A stretch of DNA of 9,592 nucleotides, from the NCBI GenBank assembly GCA_002366645.1, contig DFBM01000174.1:6170-15761 (forward strand), written 5' to 3'. The position numbers were made by a program, and so were the translations under genes. This DNA comes from Rhodobacterales bacterium UBA3080 (GTDB taxonomy: Bacteria > Pseudomonadota > Alphaproteobacteria > Rhodobacterales > Rhodobacteraceae). The notes beneath the pieces are model-generated. The model saw only the letters and a list, made by a program, of their open reading frames with translations, was not told where the DNA came from and did not search any database. Shown here piece by piece: positions 1-6,541 of the stretch (positions are counted from its first letter, which is position 1; every line of letters begins with the position of its first letter).

Positions 1-381
1 GACATGCGCCACCATTTCGCGGCGCAACAGCCAGTTCGGAAGGTTGTAACCAAAGGCCTCGCGGTCGATGTCGTGAGCATCAAAGTTTGCTTGTTCACGA
101 AGGCCATGTTCTTCACCTCCGGAATCAACGATCCGCATAATGCGCAATGGGGCGGCGTATTCATCGAGCCTTTGCCACAATCCTGACTTTTTCAACAAAG
201 CCACAGACGGTAGTAAAAACGCCGTGCTGCGCAAATCTGCGCCATCGGCGTTTTCGTCAATAATCGGCGGTACCGGGTCAACGCATAAGGTCTCGAAACC
301 CTCCGCTGCAAAAGCGGCTGTCGCGCAAAGTCCGGCAACTCCACCGCCTGCGACCAAAATATCCGTCTCGATCCGTTCCAT
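1..381 (-). CDS. UbiH/UbiF/COQ6-type FAD-dependent hydroxylase, partial (C-terminus outside window)
   Basis: The first 127 codons of a flavoprotein monooxygenase read leftward off the window edge. By family it would hydroxylate an aromatic ring, most likely a ubiquinone precursor, using FAD and NAD(P)H. The N-terminus holds a Rossmann dinucleotide-binding motif (DILVAGGGVAGL, residues 7-18) followed by an acidic residue after the second strand (VDP, about 34-36). Then come the family blocks LRSTAFLLPSVALL (50-63), APLRIMRIVDSGG (77-89) and FGYNLPNWLLRREMV (about 110-124). The ATG at 381 is preceded by GAGG in the sequence TGAGGTAAG, and this Shine-Dalgarno overlaps the stop codon of the upstream nucleotidase gene 10 bp away, so the two are probably co-transcribed. 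Which ring position it acts on (UbiH, UbiF, UbiI or UbiL role) cannot be told from this fragment. Family is secure; exact substrate is inference. Confidence 0.9.
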   Translation of the reverse strand, partial: MERIETDILVAGGGVAGLCATAAFAAEGFETLCVDPVPPIIDENADGADLRSTAFLLPSVALLKKSGLWQRLDEYAAPLRIMRIVDSGGEEHGLREQANFDAHDIDREAFGYNLPNWLLRREMVAHV

Positions 382-391
382 GTTTCTTACC

Positions 392-1045
392 TCAGGTAAC
401 TTTTCGCACCAGCTGCGCCAGAAACGCAGCCAAATCCTCAGTTTGATGTTCGACATGTTGCGCGGTTTCTAACGGCCCCACAAGCACCGTTTTCATTCCC
501 AATGCATGCGGGATGGCAAGATTTCTGATGTCGTCTTCAAACATCGCCGCGTGTTCCGTCTTGACGCCGTCAATCGTGAACACCTTTTGAAAGGCGGCAA
601 CGTCCGGTTTTGGCGCATACCCAGCATCCTCAACACCATAAATGGCGTCGAAAATTCCGCCTAGGCCACGTGCTGTCGACACGCGCTCGCCGTGTTCACG
701 CGATCCGTTCGTATAAATAATTTTCCGCCCCGGCAACGCCGAGATTGCTTCCCGCAAAGCCGTATCGACCTCGATATGACTTAGGTCGAGTTGATGGACC
801 TCGTGTAAGTATGGGTCGGGGTCGATGTTGTGTATCCGCATCAATCCCGCCAGCGTCGTTCCATGTTCACGCCAGTATTTCCGACGTAGTTGTTGGGCGG
901 TTTCCTCGTCTACATTCAGCTCGCGCATCACGTAATTCGCCATATGCCGCTCGATCTGGTCAAACAATCGGACGTGCGGTGGATAAAGGGTGTTATCGAG
1001 GTCAAAGACCCAATAGTCTACATGTGAAAACGCATCGTAAGGCAT
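392..1045 (-). CDS. HAD-superfamily hydrolase, pyrimidine 5'-nucleotidase type
   Basis: A 217-residue phosphatase of the haloacid dehalogenase superfamily, closest in style to the SSM1/pyrimidine 5'-nucleotidase group, which dephosphorylates pyrimidine nucleotides in the cytoplasm. HAD motif I is DLDNT (residues 15-19, nucleophile D15 and general acid D17). Motif II is TNG (112-114), motif III is the lysine in PKPD (K146), and motif IV is EDD (170-172). A helical cap lies between motif I and motif II (about 22-100), as expected for a C1 cap. Length is complete for the group. The ATG at 1045 has only a weak upstream GAGA. The gene is divergent from the methyltransferase (53 bp between the two starts) and lies 10 bp upstream of the hydroxylase gene, whose ribosome-binding site overlaps its stop. 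Nucleotide specificity is by family only; other small phosphomonoesters are possible. Confidence 0.85.
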   Translation of the reverse strand: MPYDAFSHVDYWVFDLDNTLYPPHVRLFDQIERHMANYVMRELNVDEETAQQLRRKYWREHGTTLAGLMRIHNIDPDPYLHEVHQLDLSHIEVDTALREAISALPGRKIIYTNGSREHGERVSTARGLGGIFDAIYGVEDAGYAPKPDVAAFQKVFTIDGVKTEHAAMFEDDIRNLAIPHALGMKTVLVGPLETAQHVEHQTEDLAAFLAQLVRKVT

Positions 1046-1098
1046 GTTCGATTAGTATCTCGCACAGGCTCCGGCGGCAATAAAAATCGGGGGATTAG

Positions 1099-1935
1099 AT
1101 GGTTAGCACTCTGGATTGGAACGGGAAGCTTGGCGAAATGTGGGCCAACAAGGTGGAGGCGCATGATCGCCTGCTGGGTCCAATTGGCGACGTCGGTATT
1201 GCGTTGCTGGGAGACATAAAAGGTAAGCGCATTCTGGACATTGGCTGCGGCGCCGGTGCGACAAGTCTGGCGATGGCAACTGCGGGGGCGCAAGTAGTCG
1301 GGGTGGATATTTCCGAAAACCTATTGGCAAAAGCTAAGGAACGTGACCTAGAAAATACGTGTACGTTTCTTTTGTCAGACGCCGCCACGGCGGATTTCGG
1401 CGAACCCTTTGATTTGATCTATCCCTTTGATTTGATCTATTCCAGATTTGGCGCGATGTTTTTCCCTGATCCAGTCACAGCTTGGACCCGTCTTCGTGAT
1501 CAAATAGTTTCGGGTGGTAAAGCTGTTCATGTTTGCTGGCGCGATGCATCACTAAACGAATGGGTGACATTTCCGCTCGAAGCGGTTGCATCCATATTGG
1601 GCGATGAAGACACGAAAGTTAGTCCCTCGGGCGTGCCTGGACCGTTTGTGTGGGCTGATCAGGCCGTGTTTACCGACATTTTCGAAAGGTCCGGTTGGAA
1701 AGTGTGTGCGGAGCAGGTGAGTGGTGACATCCTTATTGGGGCTGGTCCCAATGCTGTCGCCGACGCCGTGCAATACGCGATGCAAGTAGGGCCACTGGGG
1801 TCGCGCATCAAAACCTTGGAACCGGATCTGCGGAATGCTGTGATGTCTAGTCTGGAAAATGCCATGAAATCCAAACTGGTTAATGGGCAAATACGTTTGA
1901 AAACAGAGGGCTGGGCCATCACCGCCACCGCATAG
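1099..1935 (+). CDS. Class I SAM-dependent methyltransferase with in-frame microduplication
   Basis: A 278-residue soluble methyltransferase of the Methyltransf_11/25 type, transferring a methyl group from S-adenosylmethionine to an unknown acceptor. Motif I is ILDIGCGAGATS (residues 45-56), the ribose-binding acidic residue is D70 in VVGVDIS, and the adenine-contact aspartate is D94 in SDAAT. The beta4 segment reads PFDLIYPFDLIYSRFGAMFF (103-122), with the six residues PFDLIY present twice because of a perfect 18-bp tandem repeat; relatives I know carry one copy followed by SRFG-MFF. The ATG at 1099 has GGGGGA 4 bp upstream. The gene is divergent from the nucleotidase and 62 bp ahead of the GntR gene on the same strand. 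The acceptor is unknown. Because the extra residues fall beside the SAM pocket, activity is uncertain although the frame stays open to a normal C-terminus. Confidence 0.88.
   Translation: MVSTLDWNGKLGEMWANKVEAHDRLLGPIGDVGIALLGDIKGKRILDIGCGAGATSLAMATAGAQVVGVDISENLLAKAKERDLENTCTFLLSDAATADFGEPFDLIYPFDLIYSRFGAMFFPDPVTAWTRLRDQIVSGGKAVHVCWRDASLNEWVTFPLEAVASILGDEDTKVSPSGVPGPFVWADQAVFTDIFERSGWKVCAEQVSGDILIGAGPNAVADAVQYAMQVGPLGSRIKTLEPDLRNAVMSSLENAMKSKLVNGQIRLKTEGWAITATA
1405..1440 (+). repeat. Perfect tandem duplication, 2 x 18 bp
   Basis: CCCTTTGATTTGATCTAT occurs at 1405-1422 and again immediately at 1423-1440 with no mismatch. The unit is six codons long and in register with the methyltransferase frame, so it adds a second PFDLIY at residues 109-114. 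Sequence identity including third codon positions suggests a recent slippage or duplication event. Confidence 0.98.
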
Positions 1936-1959
1936 GATTACTTGCGAATTTTGTTGGCT

Positions 1960-1988
1960 CCCTATACCTTTCAGAAAATTGTATAAGG
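1960..1988. promoter_or_regulatory. Candidate operator (imperfect inverted repeat) in front of the GntR gene
   Basis: The left arm CCCTATAC (1960-1967) and the right arm GTATAAGG (1981-1988) are inverted copies matching at 7 of 8 positions, separated by 13 bp. Arm centres are 21 bp apart, about two helical turns. The right arm runs into the AAGGAAG ribosome-binding sequence of the downstream GntR gene and forms part of ATTGTATA, which resembles half of the TTGTATACAA-type sites known for some FCD regulators. Position and symmetry suggest autoregulation. This is inference; a chance repeat of this size in a 62-bp AT-rich gap is possible. Confidence 0.35.
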
Positions 1989-1997
1989 AAGTCCCGC

Positions 1998-2639
1998 ATG
2001 GGTGAAATTTCTACACAAAATAAAGATGCATATTCTCTGGTATTAGCCGCAATTGACGAGGGCGTATATTTGCCCGGCGCCAGGCTAGTTGAATCCGAAT
2101 TGGCGGAAAGATTCGGGGTCTCGCGGACACCGGTACGCGAGGCTTTGCAGCGGCTTGAGACCCAATCGGTGTTGGTTCGGGACGGGCGCTCGATGGTTGT
2201 CTCCTCGCTCGATCACGACCAGTTGGGCGAACTTTACGTGGTTCGCGCCGAACTTGAAGGCCTTGCCGCGCGTCTGGCGGCGCAACACGCGGCACCCGAA
2301 GAAGTGCGCGTACTTCGCGAAATGGTCGATCAAGATATGAAATTGCTCGGCAATCCGAAGAAGCTGTCGCGTGCCAATCGGCGTTTTCATAGGCAGTTAC
2401 ATCTGGCGAGCCACAACCGGTATTTGGTTCAGCAGCTCGAAATGGTGCACAGGACAATGGCGTTGCTTGCAACGACCACGTTTGCAGTCAGTGGCCGGGA
2501 TTTGACGGCGCTGGAGGAACACGCCTCGATAGTCAAAGCTATCGAAGAACGAGATGGTGATGCGGCTGCGGCGGCTCTGAAGGCCCATATTTCGATGGCC
2601 TATCAAACCCGTTTAAAGACCGACGCCAATGCCGAATAA
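1998..2639 (+). CDS. GntR-family transcriptional regulator, FCD (FadR/VanR-like) type
   Basis: A 213-residue DNA-binding regulator. The winged helix-turn-helix is at about 10-75, with the signature ESELAERFGVSRTPVREAL (residues 32-50) typical of GntR proteins. The C-terminal all-helical FCD ligand domain spans about 78-205. Candidate metal ligands of the FCD pocket are H131 (in NRRFH), H175 (EEHASIV) and H197 (KAHISM). The fourth position, often Asp, is N127 here. Such proteins usually respond to a small carboxylic acid and repress adjacent catabolic genes. The ATG at 1998 follows AAGGAAG at 1985-1991. Its last 11 bp overlap the start of the hydratase gene, indicating co-translation and suggesting it controls that gene. 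The effector is unknown; a substrate or product of the hydratase-like enzyme is the natural guess. Confidence 0.93.
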   Translation: MGEISTQNKDAYSLVLAAIDEGVYLPGARLVESELAERFGVSRTPVREALQRLETQSVLVRDGRSMVVSSLDHDQLGELYVVRAELEGLAARLAAQHAAPEEVRVLREMVDQDMKLLGNPKKLSRANRRFHRQLHLASHNRYLVQQLEMVHRTMALLATTTFAVSGRDLTALEEHASIVKAIEERDGDAAAAALKAHISMAYQTRLKTDANAE

Positions 2640-3408
2640 CTTGCTGGCAGATCGGATTGCCTCGCGAATTGTTTCGCGTCTACCAGCCGTGGATATTTCA
2701 GGCGACGTAACGGACTTCAAAGCTGCATACGAATTGCAAGATTTAGTTGTCCAAAGGCTTGTTGAAAGCTTTGGCGAGGTTGCTGGCTATAAAATAGCGT
2801 GGAACAACGCTGCACAAATCGCGGAATTTGCCCCGAATGCGCCAGCGGTTGGTCATGTGTTTAGTCAGCAAGTATATTGGTCCGGCAAGAAATTTGATGA
2901 TAACGAGTTCAAGCAACTTGTTGTTGAGCCGGAAATAATAGCGGTAATCTCGGTCGATATTGAGGGTGACGGACATACTGCTGAATCCGTACTTCCTAAA
3001 ATTGCCAAATTTTATGCCGGTTTCGAAATTATGGATCGAAGAGGGTGCACTGATGTTACCCTCGCGCATCCGCCATCGATTGTTGTCAATAATATTTTCA
3101 ACTTCGGTCTGGTTATGGGGGAGGGGGTTCGTGCCACACAAGTGGATCACTCTACGCTTGATACGGTCGTAAAACTGGATGGCACCGAAATTCTGAATGC
3201 TACGAACGCCGCTCCGCAAAACCCTGCCGAAGCGGTTGCTACGGTTGCCAATACGCTGTCAAAACGCGGTAAAAAGCTTCGATCAGGTGATCTGGTTCTA
3301 TGTGGGACACATATGCCGCCATTCGAAGTGCAGCGCGGCTCTTTGAGTGTTTCCATGGGTAGACTTGGCGAGGCCAGTTTCAGCTATGGTTCATCATCCA
3401 GTCCGTGA
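2629..3408 (+). CDS. 2-keto-4-pentenoate hydratase-like (MhpD/FAH-fold) enzyme
   Basis: A 259-residue protein of the hydratase/decarboxylase branch of the fumarylacetoacetate hydrolase fold. Members hydrate or decarboxylate 2-oxo-enoic acids, classically in meta-cleavage of aromatics, using a divalent metal. Recognisable blocks are GYKIAW with the active-site lysine K55, VEPEI with metal-ligand glutamates E100 and E102, GFEIMD with E133, and the C-terminal LRSGDLVLCGTHMPPFEV (about 217-234). All expected ligands are present and the length is normal for the family. The ATG at 2629 lies inside the end of the GntR gene (11-bp overlap) with no separate spacer, consistent with translational coupling. 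The 3' end overlaps the convergent glycosyltransferase by 25 bp, which encodes the odd serine-rich tail SSSSP. No ring-cleavage dioxygenase, aldolase or decarboxylase gene is nearby, so the true substrate is open. Confidence 0.87.
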   Translation: MPNNLLADRIASRIVSRLPAVDISGDVTDFKAAYELQDLVVQRLVESFGEVAGYKIAWNNAAQIAEFAPNAPAVGHVFSQQVYWSGKKFDDNEFKQLVVEPEIIAVISVDIEGDGHTAESVLPKIAKFYAGFEIMDRRGCTDVTLAHPPSIVVNNIFNFGLVMGEGVRATQVDHSTLDTVVKLDGTEILNATNAAPQNPAEAVATVANTLSKRGKKLRSGDLVLCGTHMPPFEVQRGSLSVSMGRLGEASFSYGSSSSP

Positions 3409-5108
3409 TGGGTTTTGTCCCAGTAAAACGGCGCAAAAAACAGTTCAACGATAGCTTTATAAGCCGCGAAGGCGCCAAGTGGCCAGTACAGTGGCAGCGT
3501 TAAAATATAGGGCATAAGGTGCCGTAAATGCTGCTGCGATGTTGCAAGAAACATCGCTGAAAGTGTAACAAACTGACCACCCGTCAACGCCAGAAGAAAA
3601 ACCCACCAAAGCCCAACCGGAATCATATCCATCGGGATGACAGGTATGGAAAAATGGGCTAACCAAAGAAGCCAAAATAACGGTGCCGCGAGAAAGGCGC
3701 TTATTCCGCCCAGCAAAACCACATGGAAGCTGACAAAACCGGCTGGCCCCAAATCCTTTAGCAATCGGGAGGGATCCCGCATATGGCTTATCCAGGTCAT
3801 CGCAAACCCTTTTAACCATCGCGATCTTTGACGAATCCAAGCCAGGGGGACGTTATTTGCCTCCTCCCATGTCGTTGTATTCACCATTTCACAGCGATAT
3901 CCAAGTCTGGCAATCCGTATTCCAAGGTCGGCGTCTTCGGTTACATTATGCGCGTCCCAACCGCCGACCTCTTCCAAGATACTTCTGCGAAAGAAAACGG
4001 TTGTGCCACCAAGTGGAATAGGCAGACCGATGTTCTGGATGCCCTTCAGAATAACTCGAAACCACGTTGCATATTCGATGGTAAAACACCGCGCGAGCCA
4101 GTTGCTTCGACTGTTATAAAAATCGAGATACCCTTGAACACATGCGACATTAGCCGGCGCGGCCAGAAAATGATCAACGACCTTCAGTAGCTGGTCTGCG
4201 TCCGGCCGATCCTCCGCATCGTAAATCCCGACTATCTCGCCTTTACAAAATGGGAGCGCATAGTTCATCGCTTTCGGCTTGGTCTGAAGCCAGTCTTTTG
4301 GAACGGTGAGGCATTTGATGAAATCGGGAAGTCTCATTTCGGCAAGCGCACCGGCCGTCATGGTATCTGCTTCCTCGAGCAGGAACAGAACTTCAAGCTT
4401 TTCATGTGGATACTCCAACGCCTCCAACGCCTTGACGAGTTTTGTTAATACCTTTTCCTCGCGAAAAAGCGGCACGAGTATCGAGACGTCGAGCGTTCGT
4501 CGATGCGCGGATATGCGCGCGGCGCCCTCGGGCAACCAATAAGGCAGTTCGTTGTCTCGTCTCCAAGCCATCAAGGCGAACGCCCGTAGCAGATTGGTGG
4601 ATAGGTTCGCGAGAAAAACACAGACAAGAAGCAGGTTTAACCAGATCGCGGGGAAAGCTACCATGGTTGCTGGAAGGAAGGCTAAGGCAATAAGAGAAAA
4701 GGGTTTTCGCCACGAAACCCCGAAGTTACGACAGCTGTATTCTTCGCTTGGTAGATTCCGCGCTGCTGTTAGCAATTCTTTATGAAATTTCGTTTGAAAA
4801 TATGCGTCGAAACTTTCTGGCAGGCATCCTATGGCGGACACATTTGCGTCGGCCACGGGGTGACCCGCAGGGGGCACGAAGTTGATGCGATCGGCGGCAG
4901 CGTAAATTAAACGCTCGCCAAAGCGCCGCCACGGAACGACCTTTGTTCGTACAAGTGAATGCATATCCACCCCGCTGAAAAGAGACGTGTCAGGAGGATA
5001 CTTAATCAAGTCTAATTGAAATTCATCCCGTACAAACCCCGACAACGAAGGTTCGGTCGGACTCTCGGTATCGAGGGTTTTAAATTTGGATGCATTATGG
5101 CTGGACAC
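3384..5108 (-). CDS. Membrane-bound family 2 glycosyltransferase (processive-synthase-like)
   Basis: A 574-residue inner-membrane protein. The N-terminal cytoplasmic region (about 25-135) contains a stretch resembling the GspE/MshE N-terminal-like domain found ahead of some bacterial GT2 enzymes; this part is less certain. Two hydrophobic segments follow at about 137-160 and 160-182. The GT-A catalytic domain begins at VSILVPLFREE (208-218), with a nucleotide-sugar/metal motif DAED (297-300), catalytic TED (390-392), and the product-binding QRSRW (427-431), a QxxRW motif seen in cellulose, chitin and hyaluronan synthases. Further membrane segments lie at about 455-485, 495-522 and 530-552. 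The start is GTG at 5108; an in-frame stop at 5139-5141 blocks extension, and the ribosome-binding site (GAG) is weak. It lies 61 bp after carA on the same strand and ends in a 25-bp convergent overlap with the hydratase. The polymer made is unknown; no export or regulatory partner gene is adjacent. Confidence 0.9.
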   Translation of the reverse strand: MSSHNASKFKTLDTESPTEPSLSGFVRDEFQLDLIKYPPDTSLFSGVDMHSLVRTKVVPWRRFGERLIYAAADRINFVPPAGHPVADANVSAIGCLPESFDAYFQTKFHKELLTAARNLPSEEYSCRNFGVSWRKPFSLIALAFLPATMVAFPAIWLNLLLVCVFLANLSTNLLRAFALMAWRRDNELPYWLPEGAARISAHRRTLDVSILVPLFREEKVLTKLVKALEALEYPHEKLEVLFLLEEADTMTAGALAEMRLPDFIKCLTVPKDWLQTKPKAMNYALPFCKGEIVGIYDAEDRPDADQLLKVVDHFLAAPANVACVQGYLDFYNSRSNWLARCFTIEYATWFRVILKGIQNIGLPIPLGGTTVFFRRSILEEVGGWDAHNVTEDADLGIRIARLGYRCEMVNTTTWEEANNVPLAWIRQRSRWLKGFAMTWISHMRDPSRLLKDLGPAGFVSFHVVLLGGISAFLAAPLFWLLWLAHFSIPVIPMDMIPVGLWWVFLLALTGGQFVTLSAMFLATSQQHLRHLMPYILTLPLYWPLGAFAAYKAIVELFFAPFYWDKTHHGLDDEP

Positions 5109-5169
5109 ACTGCTTACTCGGCTAATTTCGGGCCAAATTTAACGTGTGTTTTATTAAAAGGTGGTTAAC

Positions 5170-6354
5170 TTAGTCGGCCATCGCCTCAACGAACCGTTCG
5201 AACAGGTAATAACTGTCTTGCGGTCCCGGGCTGGCTTCGGGGTGATACTGGACCGAAAATACCGGGCGATCTTTCAGGCGGATGCCGCAGTTGGAACCGT
5301 CAAACAGGGAAATATGCGTTTCCTCGACATCAGAGGGCAGGCTTTGGCTATCGACTGCAAAACCATGATTCATCGATGTGATTTCGACTTTGCTTGTTTC
5401 ATGTTCCTTAACAGGATGGTTCGCGCCGTGGTGCCCGTGGTTCATCTTCAGCGTCTTCGCGCCGAGAGCGAGCGCTAGCATCTGGTGGCCAAGGCAGATA
5501 CCGAAGACGGGGATGTCAGCGGCCAAAATGCCTTGAATCGCAGGTACCGCATAGGCACCTGTCGCAACCGGATCTCCAGGACCGTTAGAAAGAAAAACGC
5601 CTTCTGGATTGTGCGCGAGCGCCTCCTCAGCTGTCGCGGTCGCGGGCAAAACTGTGACGTCGCAACCGGCAGAAGCTAGGCACCTAAGGATGTTTCGTTT
5701 CGCACCGTAATCAATAGCAACTACCTTGCGGCCTTTTTCGGTCCGTTTGGAGTAACCATCAGGCCATGCCCAACGCATTTCGTCCCATTGGTAGGACTGT
5801 GCGCATGTCACCTCTTTGGCTAGATCCAGACCTTCAAGACCGGCAAAACCTTTGGCTTTTGCTAGCAGATCATCGAGATCGAAGTCACCATCTTTGCTGT
5901 ATTGTATCGCAACATGTGGCGCGCCTTGCATCCTAATCGCACGGGTTAGGCGGCGCGTGTCAATTCCGCCAACACCAATGCGCGAATGTTTTTCCATCCA
6001 GCTCGAGAGGTCTTCAGTCGCGCGATAGTTTGACGGCTCCGTCGGGTCCCACTTAACCACGACGCCTTCGGCAACGGGTTCACCGGTTTCGTTGTCTTCA
6101 GGGTTAACACCTGTATTGCCGATATGCGGGAAGGTGAAAGTTACCACCTGACCGGCATAGGAAGGGTCCGTCATGATTTCCTGATACCCGGTCATCGCGG
6201 TATTAAAGCACAACTCCGCTACGGCAGTGCCCTCGGCACCAAAACCTTTGCCGTAAAACACTTGGCCATCAGCCAAAACGATTACAGCAGTAGGGTTGGA
6301 ATGACTGACAGGCGCGGAGGCTTGGGCCTGCTCGGACGGTGCGGCATTGGGCAT
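5170..6354 (-). CDS. carA: Carbamoyl-phosphate synthase small (glutaminase) subunit
   Basis: The 394-residue glutamine amidotransferase subunit that hydrolyses glutamine and channels ammonia to CarB for carbamoyl phosphate, feeding arginine and pyrimidine synthesis in the cytoplasm. The CPSase small-chain domain (about 22-160) includes FNTAMTGYQEIMTDPSYAGQ (50-69). The class I amidotransferase domain (about 211-385) has the nucleophile C287 in GICLGHQ and the H371/E373 dyad in QYHPEASPG. The oxyanion segment LSNGPGDP is at 255-262. There is an N-terminal extension of roughly 18 residues rich in Ala, Ser and Gln compared with the E. coli protein. The ATG at 6354 follows AGAGGA, and a strong-looking promoter lies just upstream. 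carB is not in this window. Both neighbours are on the expected sides for a single-gene or carA-glycosyltransferase transcript. Confidence 0.97.
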   Translation of the reverse strand: MPNAAPSEQAQASAPVSHSNPTAVIVLADGQVFYGKGFGAEGTAVAELCFNTAMTGYQEIMTDPSYAGQVVTFTFPHIGNTGVNPEDNETGEPVAEGVVVKWDPTEPSNYRATEDLSSWMEKHSRIGVGGIDTRRLTRAIRMQGAPHVAIQYSKDGDFDLDDLLAKAKGFAGLEGLDLAKEVTCAQSYQWDEMRWAWPDGYSKRTEKGRKVVAIDYGAKRNILRCLASAGCDVTVLPATATAEEALAHNPEGVFLSNGPGDPVATGAYAVPAIQGILAADIPVFGICLGHQMLALALGAKTLKMNHGHHGANHPVKEHETSKVEITSMNHGFAVDSQSLPSDVEETHISLFDGSNCGIRLKDRPVFSVQYHPEASPGPQDSYYLFERFVEAMAD

Positions 6355-6381
6355 TTGCGATATCCTCTAGGAATTTGCCGG

Positions 6382-6410
6382 AAAATAGATTGACTCCAGT
6401 CTAACGTCAA
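6382..6410 (-). promoter_or_regulatory. Predicted sigma70-type promoter of carA
   Basis: On the minus strand TTGACG (6410-6405) is followed by a 17-bp spacer and TATTTT (6387-6382), close to the housekeeping consensus. Transcription would start near 6375, leaving a leader of about 20 nt before the ATG at 6354 that contains the AGAGGA ribosome-binding sequence. The spacer holds the short palindrome GACTGGAGTC (6403-6394), a possible but unproven regulator contact. The short leader leaves no room for an attenuator. Confidence 0.6.
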
Positions 6411-6468
6411 GGAAAAGGGGAAAGTATAATATCTATTGATTACAATCGCTTATATGTTTTTCAAATTG

Positions 6469-6497
6469 TTGCGGTTTGTGCCTAATGCAAGTATATT
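6469..6497 (+). promoter_or_regulatory. Candidate promoter of the yqeY-like gene
   Basis: TTGCGG (6469-6474), a 17-bp spacer and TATATT (6492-6497) lie 45 bp upstream of the ATG at 6542. A second perfect TATAAT at 6425-6430 lacks a good -35 partner. The region between the two divergent promoters (6411-6468) is AT-rich and otherwise featureless by eye. Confidence 0.4.
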
Positions 6498-6541
6498 CCC
6501 CGTCTTGTTGAAATAACACCGCCTCTGGAGGGCAACCAAAC

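Noticed and set aside
140..472. A 110-codon plus-strand frame over the left edge
   Set aside because: It is antisense to the clear FAD hydroxylase reading frame and to the end of the nucleotidase gene.
3828..4190. A 120-codon plus-strand open frame inside the glycosyltransferase gene
   Set aside because: It is antisense to the GT2 catalytic core with its DAED and TED motifs; the translated product resembles no protein family.
4413..4430. A 9-bp tandem repeat (CTCCAACGC twice) in the glycosyltransferase gene
   Set aside because: It encodes the ALEALEYP segment that is normal in GT2 enzymes, so it reflects protein sequence rather than a duplication event.
5109..5169. A possible terminator or promoter between carA and the glycosyltransferase
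   Set aside because: The 61-bp AT-rich gap shows no GC-rich hairpin with a T-run and no well-spaced -35/-10 pair, so nothing could be supported.
6431..6450. ATTG/CAAT short palindrome in the yqeY leader region
   Set aside because: Only 4-bp arms in AT-rich sequence; expected by chance.
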